59,521 bases of DNA from Ruminococcaceae bacterium UBA7080 (GCA_002493595.1 DKZG01000034.1:1-59521); one strand, 5' to 3'; counted from the first letter of the stretch, positions 7,631 through 16,116 are shown. Notes: generated by a model not told the origin, from the letters alone. A program made the numbers and translations.

Positions 7631-8572
7631 TCAGTCGTTTGCGTGGCCTGCAGCACCGAATACAACATCAATTTTATGAGCAACAACCTCTTCAATAAGC
7701 TCTCTTGCAGGAGTAAGATACTGACGAGGATCGAAATGTGTCGGATTTTCAGCAAAATGCTTTCTTACAGCCGCGGTCATTGCGATACGGATGTCTGAAT
7801 CAACATTAATTTTGCAAACTGCCATTGATGCAGCCTCTCTGAGCATTTCCTCAGGGATACCGATGGCATCAGGCATTTCGCCGCCGTATTGGTTAATCAT
7901 TTTAATATGCTCCTGATTAACGGATGAAGCACCATGAAGAACGATTGGGAATCCGGGAAGCTTTTTGCCAACTTCTTCAAGAATATCAAAGCGAAGCTGT
8001 GGCTTTTGACCCGGCTTGAATTTGTATGCACCGTGGCTTGTGCCGATGGCGATAGCAAGCGAATCAACGCCTGTTCTTGTTACAAAATCATATACCTCTT
8101 CAGGTTTTGTGTAGGAAGCATCTTCAGCATCAACCTGAACATCATCCTCAACACCTGCGAGAGTACCAAGTTCACCCTCAACAACACAGCCGTGAGCATG
8201 TGCATATTCAACAACCTTTTTTGTCAGGGCAACATTCTCTTCATAAGGAAGAGATGAGCCGTCAATCATAACAGATGTAAAACCGCCGTCAATGCATGAT
8301 TTGCATGTTTCAAAATCAGGACCGTGGTCAAGATGAAGTGCAATCGGAAGGTCGGTTTCTTCAGCAGCAGCTTTAACCATAGCAACAAGGTAATCGTGAG
8401 ATGCATACTTTCTTGCGCCGGCAGAGCACTGAAGAATAACAGGTGCATTAAGCTTTTTTGCTGCACGAGTGATACCCTGAACAATTTCCATATTGTTTAC
8501 ATTAAAAGCACCGATTGCATATCCGCCCTCGTATGCCTTTTTAAACATTTCTGTAGTCGTAACTAATGGCAT
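7631..8572 (-). CDS. fba: Class II fructose-1,6-bisphosphate aldolase
   Basis: Reversible cleavage of fructose-1,6-bisphosphate in glycolysis and gluconeogenesis, zinc dependent. The 313-aa protein has the class II features: AFNVNNMEI near the N-terminus, the Asp/His pair ALHLDHGPD at about residues 80-88, the EGELGTLAGVEDDV segment, AIGTSHGAYKF with a zinc-binding His, and VLHGASSV. AGGAGA lies before the ATG. A promoter is visible upstream and the gene is monocistronic. The enzyme fits the glycolytic gene ppdK at the other end of the window. Confidence 0.96.
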   Translation of the reverse strand: MPLVTTTEMFKKAYEGGYAIGAFNVNNMEIVQGITRAAKKLNAPVILQCSAGARKYASHDYLVAMVKAAAEETDLPIALHLDHGPDFETCKSCIDGGFTSVMIDGSSLPYEENVALTKKVVEYAHAHGCVVEGELGTLAGVEDDVQVDAEDASYTKPEEVYDFVTRTGVDSLAIAIGTSHGAYKFKPGQKPQLRFDILEEVGKKLPGFPIVLHGASSVNQEHIKMINQYGGEMPDAIGIPEEMLREAASMAVCKINVDSDIRIAMTAAVRKHFAENPTHFDPRQYLTPARELIEEVVAHKIDVVFGAAGHAND

Positions 8573-8626
8573 AATTAAATCTCCTATACTTAATTTAAAA
8601 TTAGTGTTATAATTTTCACCTGAAAT

Positions 8627-8655
8627 ATTATACTACAATGATAAAAAAATATCAA
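8627..8655 (-). promoter_or_regulatory. Promoter of the aldolase gene
   Basis: On the minus strand TTGATA (8655-8650), 17-nt spacer, TATAAT (8632-8627). The leader to the ATG is about 45 nt. Confidence 0.7.
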
Positions 8656-8684
8656 TACAAATGTTAATTTATAGAAATTGAAGG

Positions 8685-9620
8685 TTATTCGTCATCGTAA
8701 GAAATAATTTCTTTTGCGATATAAATCGGCCTGTTTTTTGTTTGGATATAATTTCTGGAGAGATATTCGCCGATAATTCCGATTGTGAAAAGCTGAATGC
8801 CGCCAAGAAAGCTTATTAGTATAACAAGCTGTGTAAAACCGTCAACATTAATATGACTGACAAGCTTTCTGATAATGGTAATAATTGCATAGATTACGCT
8901 GAAAACCGTTGCCAGTGAGCCTAAGACAGATGCGAATTTCAGCGGTGCTGTTGAAAAGGCAATAATGCCATCAAAGGCATACTTTAAAAGCTTAATAAAA
9001 TTAAAACTGCTTTTGCCGGCTTGCCTTTTCTTCGCAGTATAGGGAATATATACTGTGTTGAAGCCAACCCAGCTGAACAGTCCTTTTGAAAAGCGATGGT
9101 ATTCACCCATTGACAGGAGTGCATCACGCACGCTTTTTCTGAAAGTTCTGAAATCGGATGCACCGCTTTTGAAAGAAATCTCTGTAAACTTATCAGCAAC
9201 CTTGTAAAAGGCATTCTTGCACATGGTGGTAAATTTACCCTCGTGTCTGTTTTCCTGACAGGCACAAATACAGTCTGTTTCTGAATTTTCATCAAGCATT
9301 TCAACCATCTTTTTGACGATGGCAGGATCCTGCTGCAAATCGGCGTCAATTATTGCAACAAGTTCGCCGCAGGCATGCTGCAAGCCTGCATACATAGCAG
9401 CTTCCTTGCCGAAATTTCTTGAAAAGTTGACAATTTTTATATTGCATGGGCTGCTGTTTTTTGCTTTTTTTAAATTGGCAAAGGTATCATCCGTACTGCC
9501 GTCATTGACGAATACAATCTCATAATCCCCGGTTATCGGGAAATTTTTATAAACTTCCTCTATAAACGGTTTAACATTCTCTGATTCATTGTAGCAGGGA
9601 ACAACAAATGAAAGCTCCAT
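8685..9620 (-). CDS. Family 2 glycosyltransferase with two C-terminal TM helices (DPM1/GtrB-like)
   Basis: A 311-aa membrane-attached glycosyltransferase that probably moves a sugar from a nucleotide donor to a polyprenyl phosphate. The GT-A domain begins SFVVPCYNESENV, has FVNDGSTDDT and the metal-binding IDADLQQDP. Two membrane helices at about residues 228-252 and 263-287 are followed by GEYLSRNYIQTKNRP, the end typical of the GtrB/DPM1-like group. A role in cell-wall glycopolymer or glycolipid decoration is inferred. No neighbouring polysaccharide genes help to define the sugar. Confidence 0.88.
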   Translation of the reverse strand: MELSFVVPCYNESENVKPFIEEVYKNFPITGDYEIVFVNDGSTDDTFANLKKAKNSSPCNIKIVNFSRNFGKEAAMYAGLQHACGELVAIIDADLQQDPAIVKKMVEMLDENSETDCICACQENRHEGKFTTMCKNAFYKVADKFTEISFKSGASDFRTFRKSVRDALLSMGEYHRFSKGLFSWVGFNTVYIPYTAKKRQAGKSSFNFIKLLKYAFDGIIAFSTAPLKFASVLGSLATVFSVIYAIITIIRKLVSHINVDGFTQLVILISFLGGIQLFTIGIIGEYLSRNYIQTKNRPIYIAKEIISYDDE

Positions 9621-9635
9621 TTTACACGTCCTAAA

Positions 9636-9677
9636 AAATAAATAGTTAAGATAATATTTTAATTATCTTAACTATTT
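9636..9677 (-). terminator. AT-rich terminator after the riboflavin transporter
   Basis: A perfect 16-bp inverted repeat (9640-9655 with 9662-9677, core TAGTTAAGATAAT) followed on the minus strand by ATTTATTTTTT. It separates the transporter from the glycosyltransferase gene. Confidence 0.65.
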
Positions 9678-9705
9678 TAAATCATTATGTTGGATATGTC
9701 AAATT

Positions 9706-10305
9706 TTAATTCTGCTTTTGTTTCCCTTTAAGCAGCGGCGAAAGCGGTTTGTAAATCAGAACAGATACAATAACGCTTATCATGGCCTTTACAAAAGTAA
9801 ATGGGAAGTTGAATACAAGCAGAGCCTGAAACATATTTTTTATGCTTGGCAGCAGTGCCTGATACATTCCGAGCACTGCCTCCTCTGGGAAGCCGAGCAC
9901 GGAATAATAAAGCGGATAAATAATGAAGTAGTTAACGGGCAGACAAATAACAGCCATGGCCGATGCACCGGCAACGCCGCCGATGATTGCACCTTTTTTT
10001 GTTTTATTATGCTTGTAGATAAGACCGGCGACAAGTGCAAAGGTTGCACCTAAAATAAAATTGGAAAGTTCACCAACAAAGCCGCTTTGACTTACTGCCA
10101 TATGTATCAGATTTCTGATTAAGCAGATTACGACACCGGCAACAGGACCATAGGCAAAGGCGCCGATAAGCTCAGGCAAATCCGAAAAATCCAGTTTAAT
10201 AAAGCTTGGGATGATCGGAATTGAAATTTCGATGTACTGCAGCACTACACCGATGGCAGTCAGCATCGCCATTCCTGTTAAAACTCTTACTTTTTTGTTT
10301 TTCAT
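9706..10305 (-). CDS. ribU: Riboflavin-specific ECF transporter S component (RibU-like)
   Basis: Substrate-binding membrane subunit of an energy-coupling-factor vitamin transporter, 199 aa with about six hydrophobic helices. The start region MAMLTAIGVVLQYIEI and the LDFSDLPELIGAFAYGPVAG block are typical of RibU and related S components. Specificity for riboflavin is strongly supported by the FMN riboswitch directly upstream. The ATG at 10305 has AAAGGAGAAAA before it; the longer frame to 10347 runs through the riboswitch terminator and is not used. The ATPase and T subunits are encoded elsewhere, as is usual for group II ECF systems. Confidence 0.92.
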   Translation of the reverse strand: MKNKKVRVLTGMAMLTAIGVVLQYIEISIPIIPSFIKLDFSDLPELIGAFAYGPVAGVVICLIRNLIHMAVSQSGFVGELSNFILGATFALVAGLIYKHNKTKKGAIIGGVAGASAMAVICLPVNYFIIYPLYYSVLGFPEEAVLGMYQALLPSIKNMFQALLVFNFPFTFVKAMISVIVSVLIYKPLSPLLKGKQKQN

Positions 10306-10320
10306 TTTTTCTCCTTTTTT

Positions 10321-10358
10321 GGGCAAAAAGAGAGCCCTGACATACAAAATGCCAGGGC
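10321..10358 (-). terminator. Riboswitch expression-platform terminator
   Basis: On the minus strand GCCCTGGCAT (10358-10349) pairs with ATGTCAGGGC (10343-10334), followed by TCTCTTTTT. It lies between the FMN aptamer and the ribosome site of ribU, so FMN binding would favour premature termination. Confidence 0.75.
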
Positions 10359-10407
10359 GTAAATGCTTTGACCGAAGGCCGAGTATTCAATGTAATAATA
10401 CCAGCCA

Positions 10408-10527
10408 AACATTTTCTCTCATCCGGACTTTAACCGTCGGTATCGGAATTTCACCGATTCAGCCATATTGCTATGGGTCGCGGACTTTAACCGCCGGTGA
10501 GGAATTGCACCTCGCCCTGAAAATATT
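10408..10527 (-). ncRNA. FMN riboswitch (RFN element)
   Basis: The minus strand carries the characteristic conserved blocks: AGGGCGAGGTGCAATTCC, then ACCGGCGGTTAAAGTCCGCGA, later GACGGTTAAAGTCCGGATGAGAG. The ends AATATTTTC and GAAAATGTT form the P1 stem. It senses flavin mononucleotide and sits in the leader of the ribU-like gene, with a terminator downstream as switch. Confidence 0.96.
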
Positions 10528-10554
10528 TTAGTCAGACTATCGTCTGCAATATAT

Positions 10555-10582
10555 ATTATATGACGTAATTTTTATTTGTCAA
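10555..10582 (-). promoter_or_regulatory. Promoter of the FMN riboswitch/ribU transcript
   Basis: TTGACA (10582-10577), 16-nt spacer, TATAAT (10560-10555) on the minus strand. Transcription would begin about 20 nt before the aptamer. Confidence 0.75.
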
Positions 10583-10602
10583 GTAAAATTACGTCATATA
10601 AT
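10555..10602. repeat. 18-bp perfect inverted repeat enclosing the riboswitch promoter
   Basis: Arms 10555-10572 and 10585-10602 are perfect reverse complements (ATTATATGACGTAATTTT), with a 12-nt loop. The minus-strand promoter lies inside: TTGACA (10582-10577) in the loop and TATAAT (10560-10555) in the lower arm. It may be an operator, or a U-poor transcript end of the metallophosphoesterase gene. Confidence 0.7.
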
Positions 10603-10619
10603 TTCTGTAAAAACTTATT

Positions 10620-11879
10620 TTATTTGTCCATTTCACTGTAATAATTGCCCTTAAGCTCAACCTGCTCTTTTTCTTTGGCTGCAGCATACTTATCCTGATA
10701 ATAGTTTTCAAGATGAGAGTTAAAACTGCCGTCAGGTGCAATATCAATTACAGTGCAGCCGCGCTGCAGACCGAATTTCATGATTCCTGTATATGCAAGA
10801 TAATCAATAGAATAACCGTATGAGAGACGAACACCCTTGTAATTTATTGAGAAGTTATTAAGATGGTCATGACCGCAGAACATGCCCTGTGTAGAGCCAA
10901 GTTCCTGTACCTTGTCAAAGAAGCCGTAATTGTGCTCGCTGGTGTATACTGAATATTCCTTCTCGGCAGCTGTTCCGTATACATATTTTACATTGTCCGT
11001 ATCAGCAAAATTATTCGCTTTGTATTCATCCCATGCCTCTTTGTATTCAGGTATTGCAATATGGAAGAAAGCAAGTGATTTAGGCATAATATTATTGTTA
11101 TCAGCCTTAAGTTCATTGAGTGTATCCTCATACCACTTAACCTGATTTTCGTGAATTGTGTCATATTTCCACATAATTCCGAGATAGTCACCGTCAACGT
11201 ATGAATGAGAATCAAGCATAACAAGGCTCTGTGTTATTTCACCCTTTGAATTTTTAATGTTAATTATCTGATTGCCATAACCGTCAACGTCTTCACTGCC
11301 GGCCTGGAAAAGACAATGTGCATATTTATCCTGTGAATAAAAATCCGAAATCTGCTTGCGTGAAAAATAGGAATATGCTTCGGTATCGTGGTTACCGAAA
11401 ACAGGCACCCAATAAACGCCGAGTTTTTCCATTAAATCGGCAAAAAGGGATGCACTTGATTTATTATTGAATGTACCTGCTTGGAAAGGAACGGGATATG
11501 CAATATCACCTGTTACCACTACAAGATCAGGTTTCTCGGCAGAGAGCATTGCCGCTACGGCATTTATAGCCATAGAGTCTTTTTGTGTACTCATAAAGCC
11601 ACCGCCGATATGTACATCGGTAAGTTGGACAACTTTAAAGTTGTTGTCAGTAGTAAAGGTGTAAAAACCTTTATCGTCCTTTACGGGTTCCAGCTGATTT
11701 TCATAGCTGACGGTTTCAAGTGTTGAAATAAAGTTGCCGTTAGACTTGTTGCCGACTACTGAGACACAAGCCATAATTCCGCTGAGAACAGCGAGAATCA
11801 GAATGATTATGAGCAAAACCTTTAAAAAAACTTTAAATTTTTGCTTCGGCGTTTTTTTTACTTTATCTTTTTTTGACAT
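10620..11879 (-). CDS. Membrane-anchored metallophosphoesterase
   Basis: A 419-aa calcineurin-like phosphoesterase with an N-terminal membrane helix (about residues 21-44) that would place the catalytic domain outside the cell. The metal-binding motifs are all present: QLTDVHIGG, VVTGDIAYP, FGNHDTEA, and near the end MFCGHDHLNNF. The substrate is unknown. ATG 11879 is preceded by AAAGGGG; the frame extends to 11900 but that start lies inside the upstream gene. The gene follows the cation-efflux gene by 13 nt, so they form an operon. Confidence 0.88.
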   Translation of the reverse strand: MSKKDKVKKTPKQKFKVFLKVLLIIILILAVLSGIMACVSVVGNKSNGNFISTLETVSYENQLEPVKDDKGFYTFTTDNNFKVVQLTDVHIGGGFMSTQKDSMAINAVAAMLSAEKPDLVVVTGDIAYPVPFQAGTFNNKSSASLFADLMEKLGVYWVPVFGNHDTEAYSYFSRKQISDFYSQDKYAHCLFQAGSEDVDGYGNQIINIKNSKGEITQSLVMLDSHSYVDGDYLGIMWKYDTIHENQVKWYEDTLNELKADNNNIMPKSLAFFHIAIPEYKEAWDEYKANNFADTDNVKYVYGTAAEKEYSVYTSEHNYGFFDKVQELGSTQGMFCGHDHLNNFSINYKGVRLSYGYSIDYLAYTGIMKFGLQRGCTVIDIAPDGSFNSHLENYYQDKYAAAKEKEQVELKGNYYSEMDK

Positions 11880-11892
11880 AAAAATACCCCTT

Positions 11893-12495
11893 TCAGTCAT
11901 TGATAAGAAATTTTGCCTGTTTGTATGCTGTTTTTAATGCACTTATTGCAACTGCAGTGCCTATTATAATGGAAAATATACCGTCAACTGCAAAATTAAC
12001 CTTTGTTGTCAGCGAAAAGCCCATTAAAGCGGCAACGGTTATTGCACTGTCAAGAAAGCTGTCAAGTATCAGCGCTTTGAAAACAGGCGACGACTGTTTT
12101 TTATTGATGAAAATATAAAAAATTCCCATCGCTATTTTAACAAGAACCGTTATGCCGACCAGCAGTGCGTATTTTTTTGAATAGGAAACCGCAACCGGAT
12201 ACATAAGTCTTTCAAGACCGTTATAAGCGAAATACAGACCCACACAGCTGAGAACTGTTCCGATCAAAAAAGAGGAAAGAGACTGTATTCTTTTACTCTT
12301 TTTTTCATTAACTTTAAGGATGATTATAAATCCTATTAAAGCAATTACACAGGAAAGTGTATCAGCCAAATTATTTAAGGCATCGCAATAAATGGCAAGC
12401 GAGTTTGAGCTGATTGAAATATAAAGTTTAATCAGAAATAAAATAAAATTTGCAGCAAGTCCGAAAACTGCCGTTTTAATTCCGAGTTTACCCAA
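11893..12495 (-). CDS. Cation diffusion facilitator-like protein, TM domain only
   Basis: About 200 aa with roughly six membrane helices and two acidic motifs on helices 2 and 5, DALNNLADT and DSFLDSAIT, that correspond to the metal site of cation diffusion facilitators. The cytoplasmic dimerisation domain of full-length members (about 300 aa) is missing: the protein stops about 15 residues after the last helix. No ATG is available at the N-terminus; I place the start at TTG 12495, 7 nt after AGAGG. Another TTG lies at 12510. The metal is not predictable. Confidence 0.75.
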   Translation of the reverse strand: MGKLGIKTAVFGLAANFILFLIKLYISISSNSLAIYCDALNNLADTLSCVIALIGFIIILKVNEKKSKRIQSLSSFLIGTVLSCVGLYFAYNGLERLMYPVAVSYSKKYALLVGITVLVKIAMGIFYIFINKKQSSPVFKALILDSFLDSAITVAALMGFSLTTKVNFAVDGIFSIIIGTAVAISALKTAYKQAKFLIND

Positions 12496-12593
12496 ATTCT
12501 CACCTCTCAAAACAGCAAACCAATAAAATCATTATATCACATAATGAAATAAATATAAATGCAAATATTGCACAAAATAATATGGGTGATTTT

Positions 12594-13265
12594 ATGGATT
12601 TTGTTTATATAATTATTTTGTCATTTGTATCAATAGCGGTGCTGTTTATTCTCACAAAATTAAGCGGATACAGGCAGATAAGCGAGATGAGTTTTTTTGA
12701 TTACGTTATAGGTATTTCAATCGGCTCTATTGCAGCAGAAATGGCAACAAATATTGACCTTGAGTGGTGGAAGGGTGTCACAGCAATGACATTTTATGCA
12801 CTAACGGGAATTTTGATTTCGTATATCTCGCAAAAAAGCATTAAGGCAAGAAAATTTATTTCGGGCCAGCCGATTATTCTTATTGAAAAAGGTAAAATTA
12901 TAAAAAAGAATCTGAAAAAGGCAAAAATTGAAATTAACGATTTGCTTACAAGTGCAAGGGGAAACGGTTATTTTAATCTTGCGGATATTGATTACGCCAT
13001 TATGGAGACCACCGGAAAAATCAGCTTTATGCCGGTTGCACTTAAAAGACAGCTTACCCCGAAGGATTTTAATTTTGCACCGGAGGCCGAAGGCCTTTAC
13101 TATAATGTTATCATTGACGGAATAATAATAGAAAATGATATTAAAAATGCAGATTTTGACAGAGAGGAACTGTTGCGCCAGCTGCGCAATAAAGGCAAAA
13201 AGCCCGAAGATATTTTGCTTGCTACCGTTGACTCAAAAAAACAGTTGACATTGTATGAGAAATGA
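12594..13265 (+). CDS. YetF-like membrane protein (DUF421)
   Basis: A 223-aa protein with three membrane helices in the first 85 residues, including the family stretch LSGYRQISEMSFFDYVIGISIGS, and a C-terminal soluble domain with a GQPIILIEKGKI block, as in B. subtilis YetF, YkjA and YrbG. The biochemical role of the family is not established. The ATG at 12594 has GGGTGA before it. The end of this gene holds the -35 of the next promoter. It is divergent from the cation-efflux gene. Confidence 0.88.
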   Translation: MDFVYIIILSFVSIAVLFILTKLSGYRQISEMSFFDYVIGISIGSIAAEMATNIDLEWWKGVTAMTFYALTGILISYISQKSIKARKFISGQPIILIEKGKIIKKNLKKAKIEINDLLTSARGNGYFNLADIDYAIMETTGKISFMPVALKRQLTPKDFNFAPEAEGLYYNVIIDGIIIENDIKNADFDREELLRQLRNKGKKPEDILLATVDSKKQLTLYEK

Positions 13266-13298
13266 CTTATAATGCTCATATGAACAATCATTCATATG
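13245..13298 (+). promoter_or_regulatory. Consensus promoter and palindromic operator of the metal-efflux operon
   Basis: TTGACA (13245-13250), exactly 17 nt, TATAAT (13268-13273): a perfect consensus. It is followed at 13277-13298 by an 8-6-8 inverted repeat CATATGAA-N6-TTCATATG covering the transcription start. The repeat resembles the ATATGAACA-type sites of SmtB/ArsR metal repressors. Its place is suited to repression. Confidence 0.8.
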
Positions 13299-13309
13299 AG
13301 GTACATATT

Positions 13310-13609
13310 ATGGAAGAGAACGGATTTTTTGACGATGAAATCGTCTATGATTTAGCTGATTTGTTTAAATTGTTTTCCGACTCGACGAGAATACGTATTC
13401 TTACGGTCTTGTTTGAGGGGGAGCTTTGTGTAGGCGAAATCGCGCAAAAGCTTGAGATGAGTCAAACGGCAATCTCACATCAGCTTAGAGTGCTGAAGCA
13501 AAATCATTTAATTAAATACAGGCGTCAGGGTAAAAGTATGATTTATTCTTTGGCTGATGACCATGTTAAAACAATTATTAATTGTGCCGCAGAGCACGTG
13601 GAGGAGTAG
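13310..13609 (+). CDS. ArsR/SmtB-family metal-sensing repressor
   Basis: A 99-aa winged-helix repressor that likely releases DNA on binding zinc, cadmium or a similar ion. It has DLFKLFSDSTRIRILTVLFEGELCVGEIA with a CVG motif in the position of the alpha-3 sensor, the recognition helix MSQTAISHQLRVLKQ, and a C-terminal DDHVKTIINCAAEHVEE with His/Asp/Glu residues typical of the alpha-5 site (CzrA-like). I choose ATG 13310 (GAGG 8 nt upstream), because earlier ATGs at 13262 and 13280 lie before or at the transcription start. It precedes the metal ATPase by 2 nt. Confidence 0.92.
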   Translation: MEENGFFDDEIVYDLADLFKLFSDSTRIRILTVLFEGELCVGEIAQKLEMSQTAISHQLRVLKQNHLIKYRRQGKSMIYSLADDHVKTIINCAAEHVEE

Positions 13610-13611
13610 TA

Positions 13612-15606
13612 ATGGAAGATAAGCATAAACACGAAGGCGGATGCGACTGTGCTCACGGTCATAATCACAGCGGCAGCAGCTGCAGCTGCGGTCATGATCA
13701 TGCCCATGAGCAGCTTGACAAAAAGAAATTTATTTTTAAAGTAACAGCCGGCGGCGTATTTCTTATTGCCGGTTATATATTAAACGAGCTGGCAGAAAAG
13801 GGCGTTGCCGATATACCAAGTTTTATTTTTTTGCTTTGCTTTGGTATATCCTATTTAATTGTAGGATTTTCGATTATAAAAGAAGCAGCCGAGGGTATTG
13901 TTCACGGTGATATTTTTAATGAAAATTTTCTTATGGGCATTGCTTCGCTGGGGGCTTTTGCTGTCGGTGAATATACAGAGGGCTGCGCGGTTGTCTTTCT
14001 CTTTACCATCGGTGAATTTTTACAGAGTCTTGCCGTGCAGCGAAGCCGTAAATCCATTAAGAATATGATGGAGCTTAAGCCTCAGAAGGTTACGGTTTTT
14101 CGTGACGGAAGCGAGGTTACCATAAAACCCGAGCAGGTTAAAATAGATGATATTATGATTATAATGCCCGGCGAAAAGCTCGATATTGACGGCGTGATTA
14201 CAGACGGCTGTGCCGAGCTTGATATGAAAGCACTTACCGGAGAGTCCATTCCCGTATCCAAGGGTGTTGGTGATGAGGTGCTGGCAGGTGCTGTAGATGT
14301 TGACGGGGCAATTCGTGTAAGGGCAACAAAGGAATATAAGAATTCTACCGTTTCAAGAATTCTGAATATGCTGGAGGATGCCGAAGATAAAAAGAGCAAT
14401 GCAGAGCATTTTATTACTCGTTTTTCTCGTATCTATACGCCGATTGTTTGTTTGGTCTCCCTGCTTATCATACTTGTTCCGCCGCTGTTTTTAGGCGGAG
14501 AATGGAAGGAATGGATATACAGAGGGCTTTCGGCACTTGTTGTATCCTGTCCATGCTCACTTGTTATTTCCATCCCGCTGAGCTTTTTCGGCGGAATCGG
14601 TGCCTGTTCCAAGGAAGGTATATTGGTCAAAGGGGGCAATTATCTTGAAATGCTTGCCAAGGCAGATACAGGGGTATTTGACAAAACCGGCACAATCACA
14701 AGCGGCAAATTTGAATATGTGAACTGTGAATGCTATCATTGTCACTGCAGCAATAATCAGCATCGTGAACTTTTAAAAATAATTGCAGCATGTGAGCGTT
14801 ATTCAACACATCCTCTTGCAAAGTCTATCAGTCTGGCCTTTGGCCATTATGCTGATGATTGTGAAGTGAAGGATGCCAGGAATTATGCCGGAAAGGGCGT
14901 ATCTGCCGTTGTTGACGGTATAAAGTATTACGTTGGAAACGAGAAACTGATGCAGGATATCGGCATTGAATTTGAAGAAACCAAATGCATAGGAACGGCT
15001 GTTTACTGTGCAAGTGACACGGAGTTTAAGGGCGATATTGTTTTTGCTGACATAATTAAGCAGGACAGCAAAGATGCAATTGCAAAGCTCCATAGGATGG
15101 GAATAAATGAAACAATTATGCTCACGGGTGATAAAGAGCCTATTGCTGAGGATATTGCGGCAAAGGCCGGTATTGATACTGTTTATGCTAAACTGCTGCC
15201 GGATGAAAAGGTTGCGAGAGTTAACATGCTTCAGCAAGAAGGCAAGACCGTGTTTTATACGGGTGACGGAATAAATGATGCACCTGTTTTGGCACAGGCA
15301 GATCTTGGAATTGCAATGGGCGGAGTAGGCTCGGATGTTGCTATTGAGGCTTCGGATATGGTAATTATGGGAGATTCTTTGTCAAAGATTCCTGTAGGCA
15401 GAAGGATTGCCAAAAAAACGTTGAACATTGTGTATGAGAATATTATTTTTTCGCTTGTTGTAAAGATTCTTATTATAATCGGCTGTGCTGTCGGCATATT
15501 TGACGAAAATGCAATGTGGCTTGCCGTATTTGGTGATGTAGGTGTTTGCCTAATTGCAATTGCAAATGCGATGCGTACTCTTATTATAAGAAAAGACAAG
15601 AAATAG
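13612..15606 (+). CDS. Heavy-metal-exporting P1B-type ATPase (Zn/Cd/Pb type)
   Basis: A 664-aa P-type ATPase that pumps soft divalent metals out of the cell. The transmembrane CPC motif (Cys313-Pro-Cys315), the phosphorylation site DKTGT (Asp357), STHPLAKS and TGDGINDAPVLAQADLG are all present. Instead of a HMA metal-binding domain the N-terminus is a His/Cys-rich tail of about 40 residues (HGHNH, CSCGHDHAH). The CPC motif with the His-rich tail and the ArsR regulator fit Zn/Cd/Pb efflux. ATG 13612 follows GGAGGAG inside the end of the repressor gene. Confidence 0.95.
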   Translation: MEDKHKHEGGCDCAHGHNHSGSSCSCGHDHAHEQLDKKKFIFKVTAGGVFLIAGYILNELAEKGVADIPSFIFLLCFGISYLIVGFSIIKEAAEGIVHGDIFNENFLMGIASLGAFAVGEYTEGCAVVFLFTIGEFLQSLAVQRSRKSIKNMMELKPQKVTVFRDGSEVTIKPEQVKIDDIMIIMPGEKLDIDGVITDGCAELDMKALTGESIPVSKGVGDEVLAGAVDVDGAIRVRATKEYKNSTVSRILNMLEDAEDKKSNAEHFITRFSRIYTPIVCLVSLLIILVPPLFLGGEWKEWIYRGLSALVVSCPCSLVISIPLSFFGGIGACSKEGILVKGGNYLEMLAKADTGVFDKTGTITSGKFEYVNCECYHCHCSNNQHRELLKIIAACERYSTHPLAKSISLAFGHYADDCEVKDARNYAGKGVSAVVDGIKYYVGNEKLMQDIGIEFEETKCIGTAVYCASDTEFKGDIVFADIIKQDSKDAIAKLHRMGINETIMLTGDKEPIAEDIAAKAGIDTVYAKLLPDEKVARVNMLQQEGKTVFYTGDGINDAPVLAQADLGIAMGGVGSDVAIEASDMVIMGDSLSKIPVGRRIAKKTLNIVYENIIFSLVVKILIIIGCAVGIFDENAMWLAVFGDVGVCLIAIANAMRTLIIRKDKK

Positions 15607-15616
15607 TATAGTTTAA

Positions 15617-15650
15617 GACCCGCTGACTTAAAATCAGCGGGTCAAATTTT
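15617..15650 (+). terminator. Terminator after the metal ATPase
   Basis: Perfect 10-bp stem GACCCGCTGA (15617-15626) / TCAGCGGGTC (15634-15643) followed by AAATTTTT. Confidence 0.85.
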
Positions 15651-15652
15651 TC

Positions 15653-15681
15653 TTGTTGATATTTAAATAATATGGTATAAT
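15653..15681 (+). promoter_or_regulatory. Promoter of the 110-aa membrane protein
   Basis: TTGTTG (15653-15658), 17-nt spacer, TATAAT (15676-15681) with an extended TGG before the -10. Confidence 0.6.
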
Positions 15682-15698
15682 GACTCTGAGGTGATTAA

Positions 15699-16031
15699 AT
15701 GGCTTTATCGGCATTGTTAATATTAGAGGTTGTTATCCTCTTTTCTTTTATAATAACAACTTTGTTTATGTTTGTACCAAAGGGCAATGAAACCGTTCAT
15801 AAAATATTCTTTTCACTGGCAATTATGCTAGGTTTGCTTGTTACGGTTATTGATGCGACATCGCTTTCGGCGAATTATACAGTCCGGATTGTTTTGGCAT
15901 GGTTGGGTCTCCTGCCGGCAGCAATAGGTATTGTTACGGCAGTTGCCAAGGGAAAGCCGGACACACTTTCAAAAATTCTTGTTTTGCTTACAAGTGTATA
16001 TGGCGCATTAGGGTATCTGGTTCTGTTTTAA
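15699..16031 (+). CDS. Small membrane protein, 110 aa
   Basis: Three to four hydrophobic segments span most of the protein (about residues 4-25, 35-52, 60-83 and 90-110). There are few polar residues and no motif that I recognise. GAGGTGAT precedes the ATG and a promoter is visible upstream, so it is probably a real, separately transcribed gene. A terminator follows at 16117. Function unknown. Confidence 0.65.
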   Translation: MALSALLILEVVILFSFIITTLFMFVPKGNETVHKIFFSLAIMLGLLVTVIDATSLSANYTVRIVLAWLGLLPAAIGIVTAVAKGKPDTLSKILVLLTSVYGALGYLVLF

Positions 16032-16116
16032 ACTATATTACAGACTGATTTCTGTTACTGCGAAACTGAAAAAGCACTTAAAATTATTAGATTTTCAGAT
16101 AGAATCAGGCACAACA

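Noticed and set aside
7276..7755. 159-aa minus-strand frame across the end of the aldolase gene
   Set aside because: It overlaps the real aldolase gene and the 58-aa gene in other frames, has low-complexity Lys/Cys-rich content and no ribosome site.
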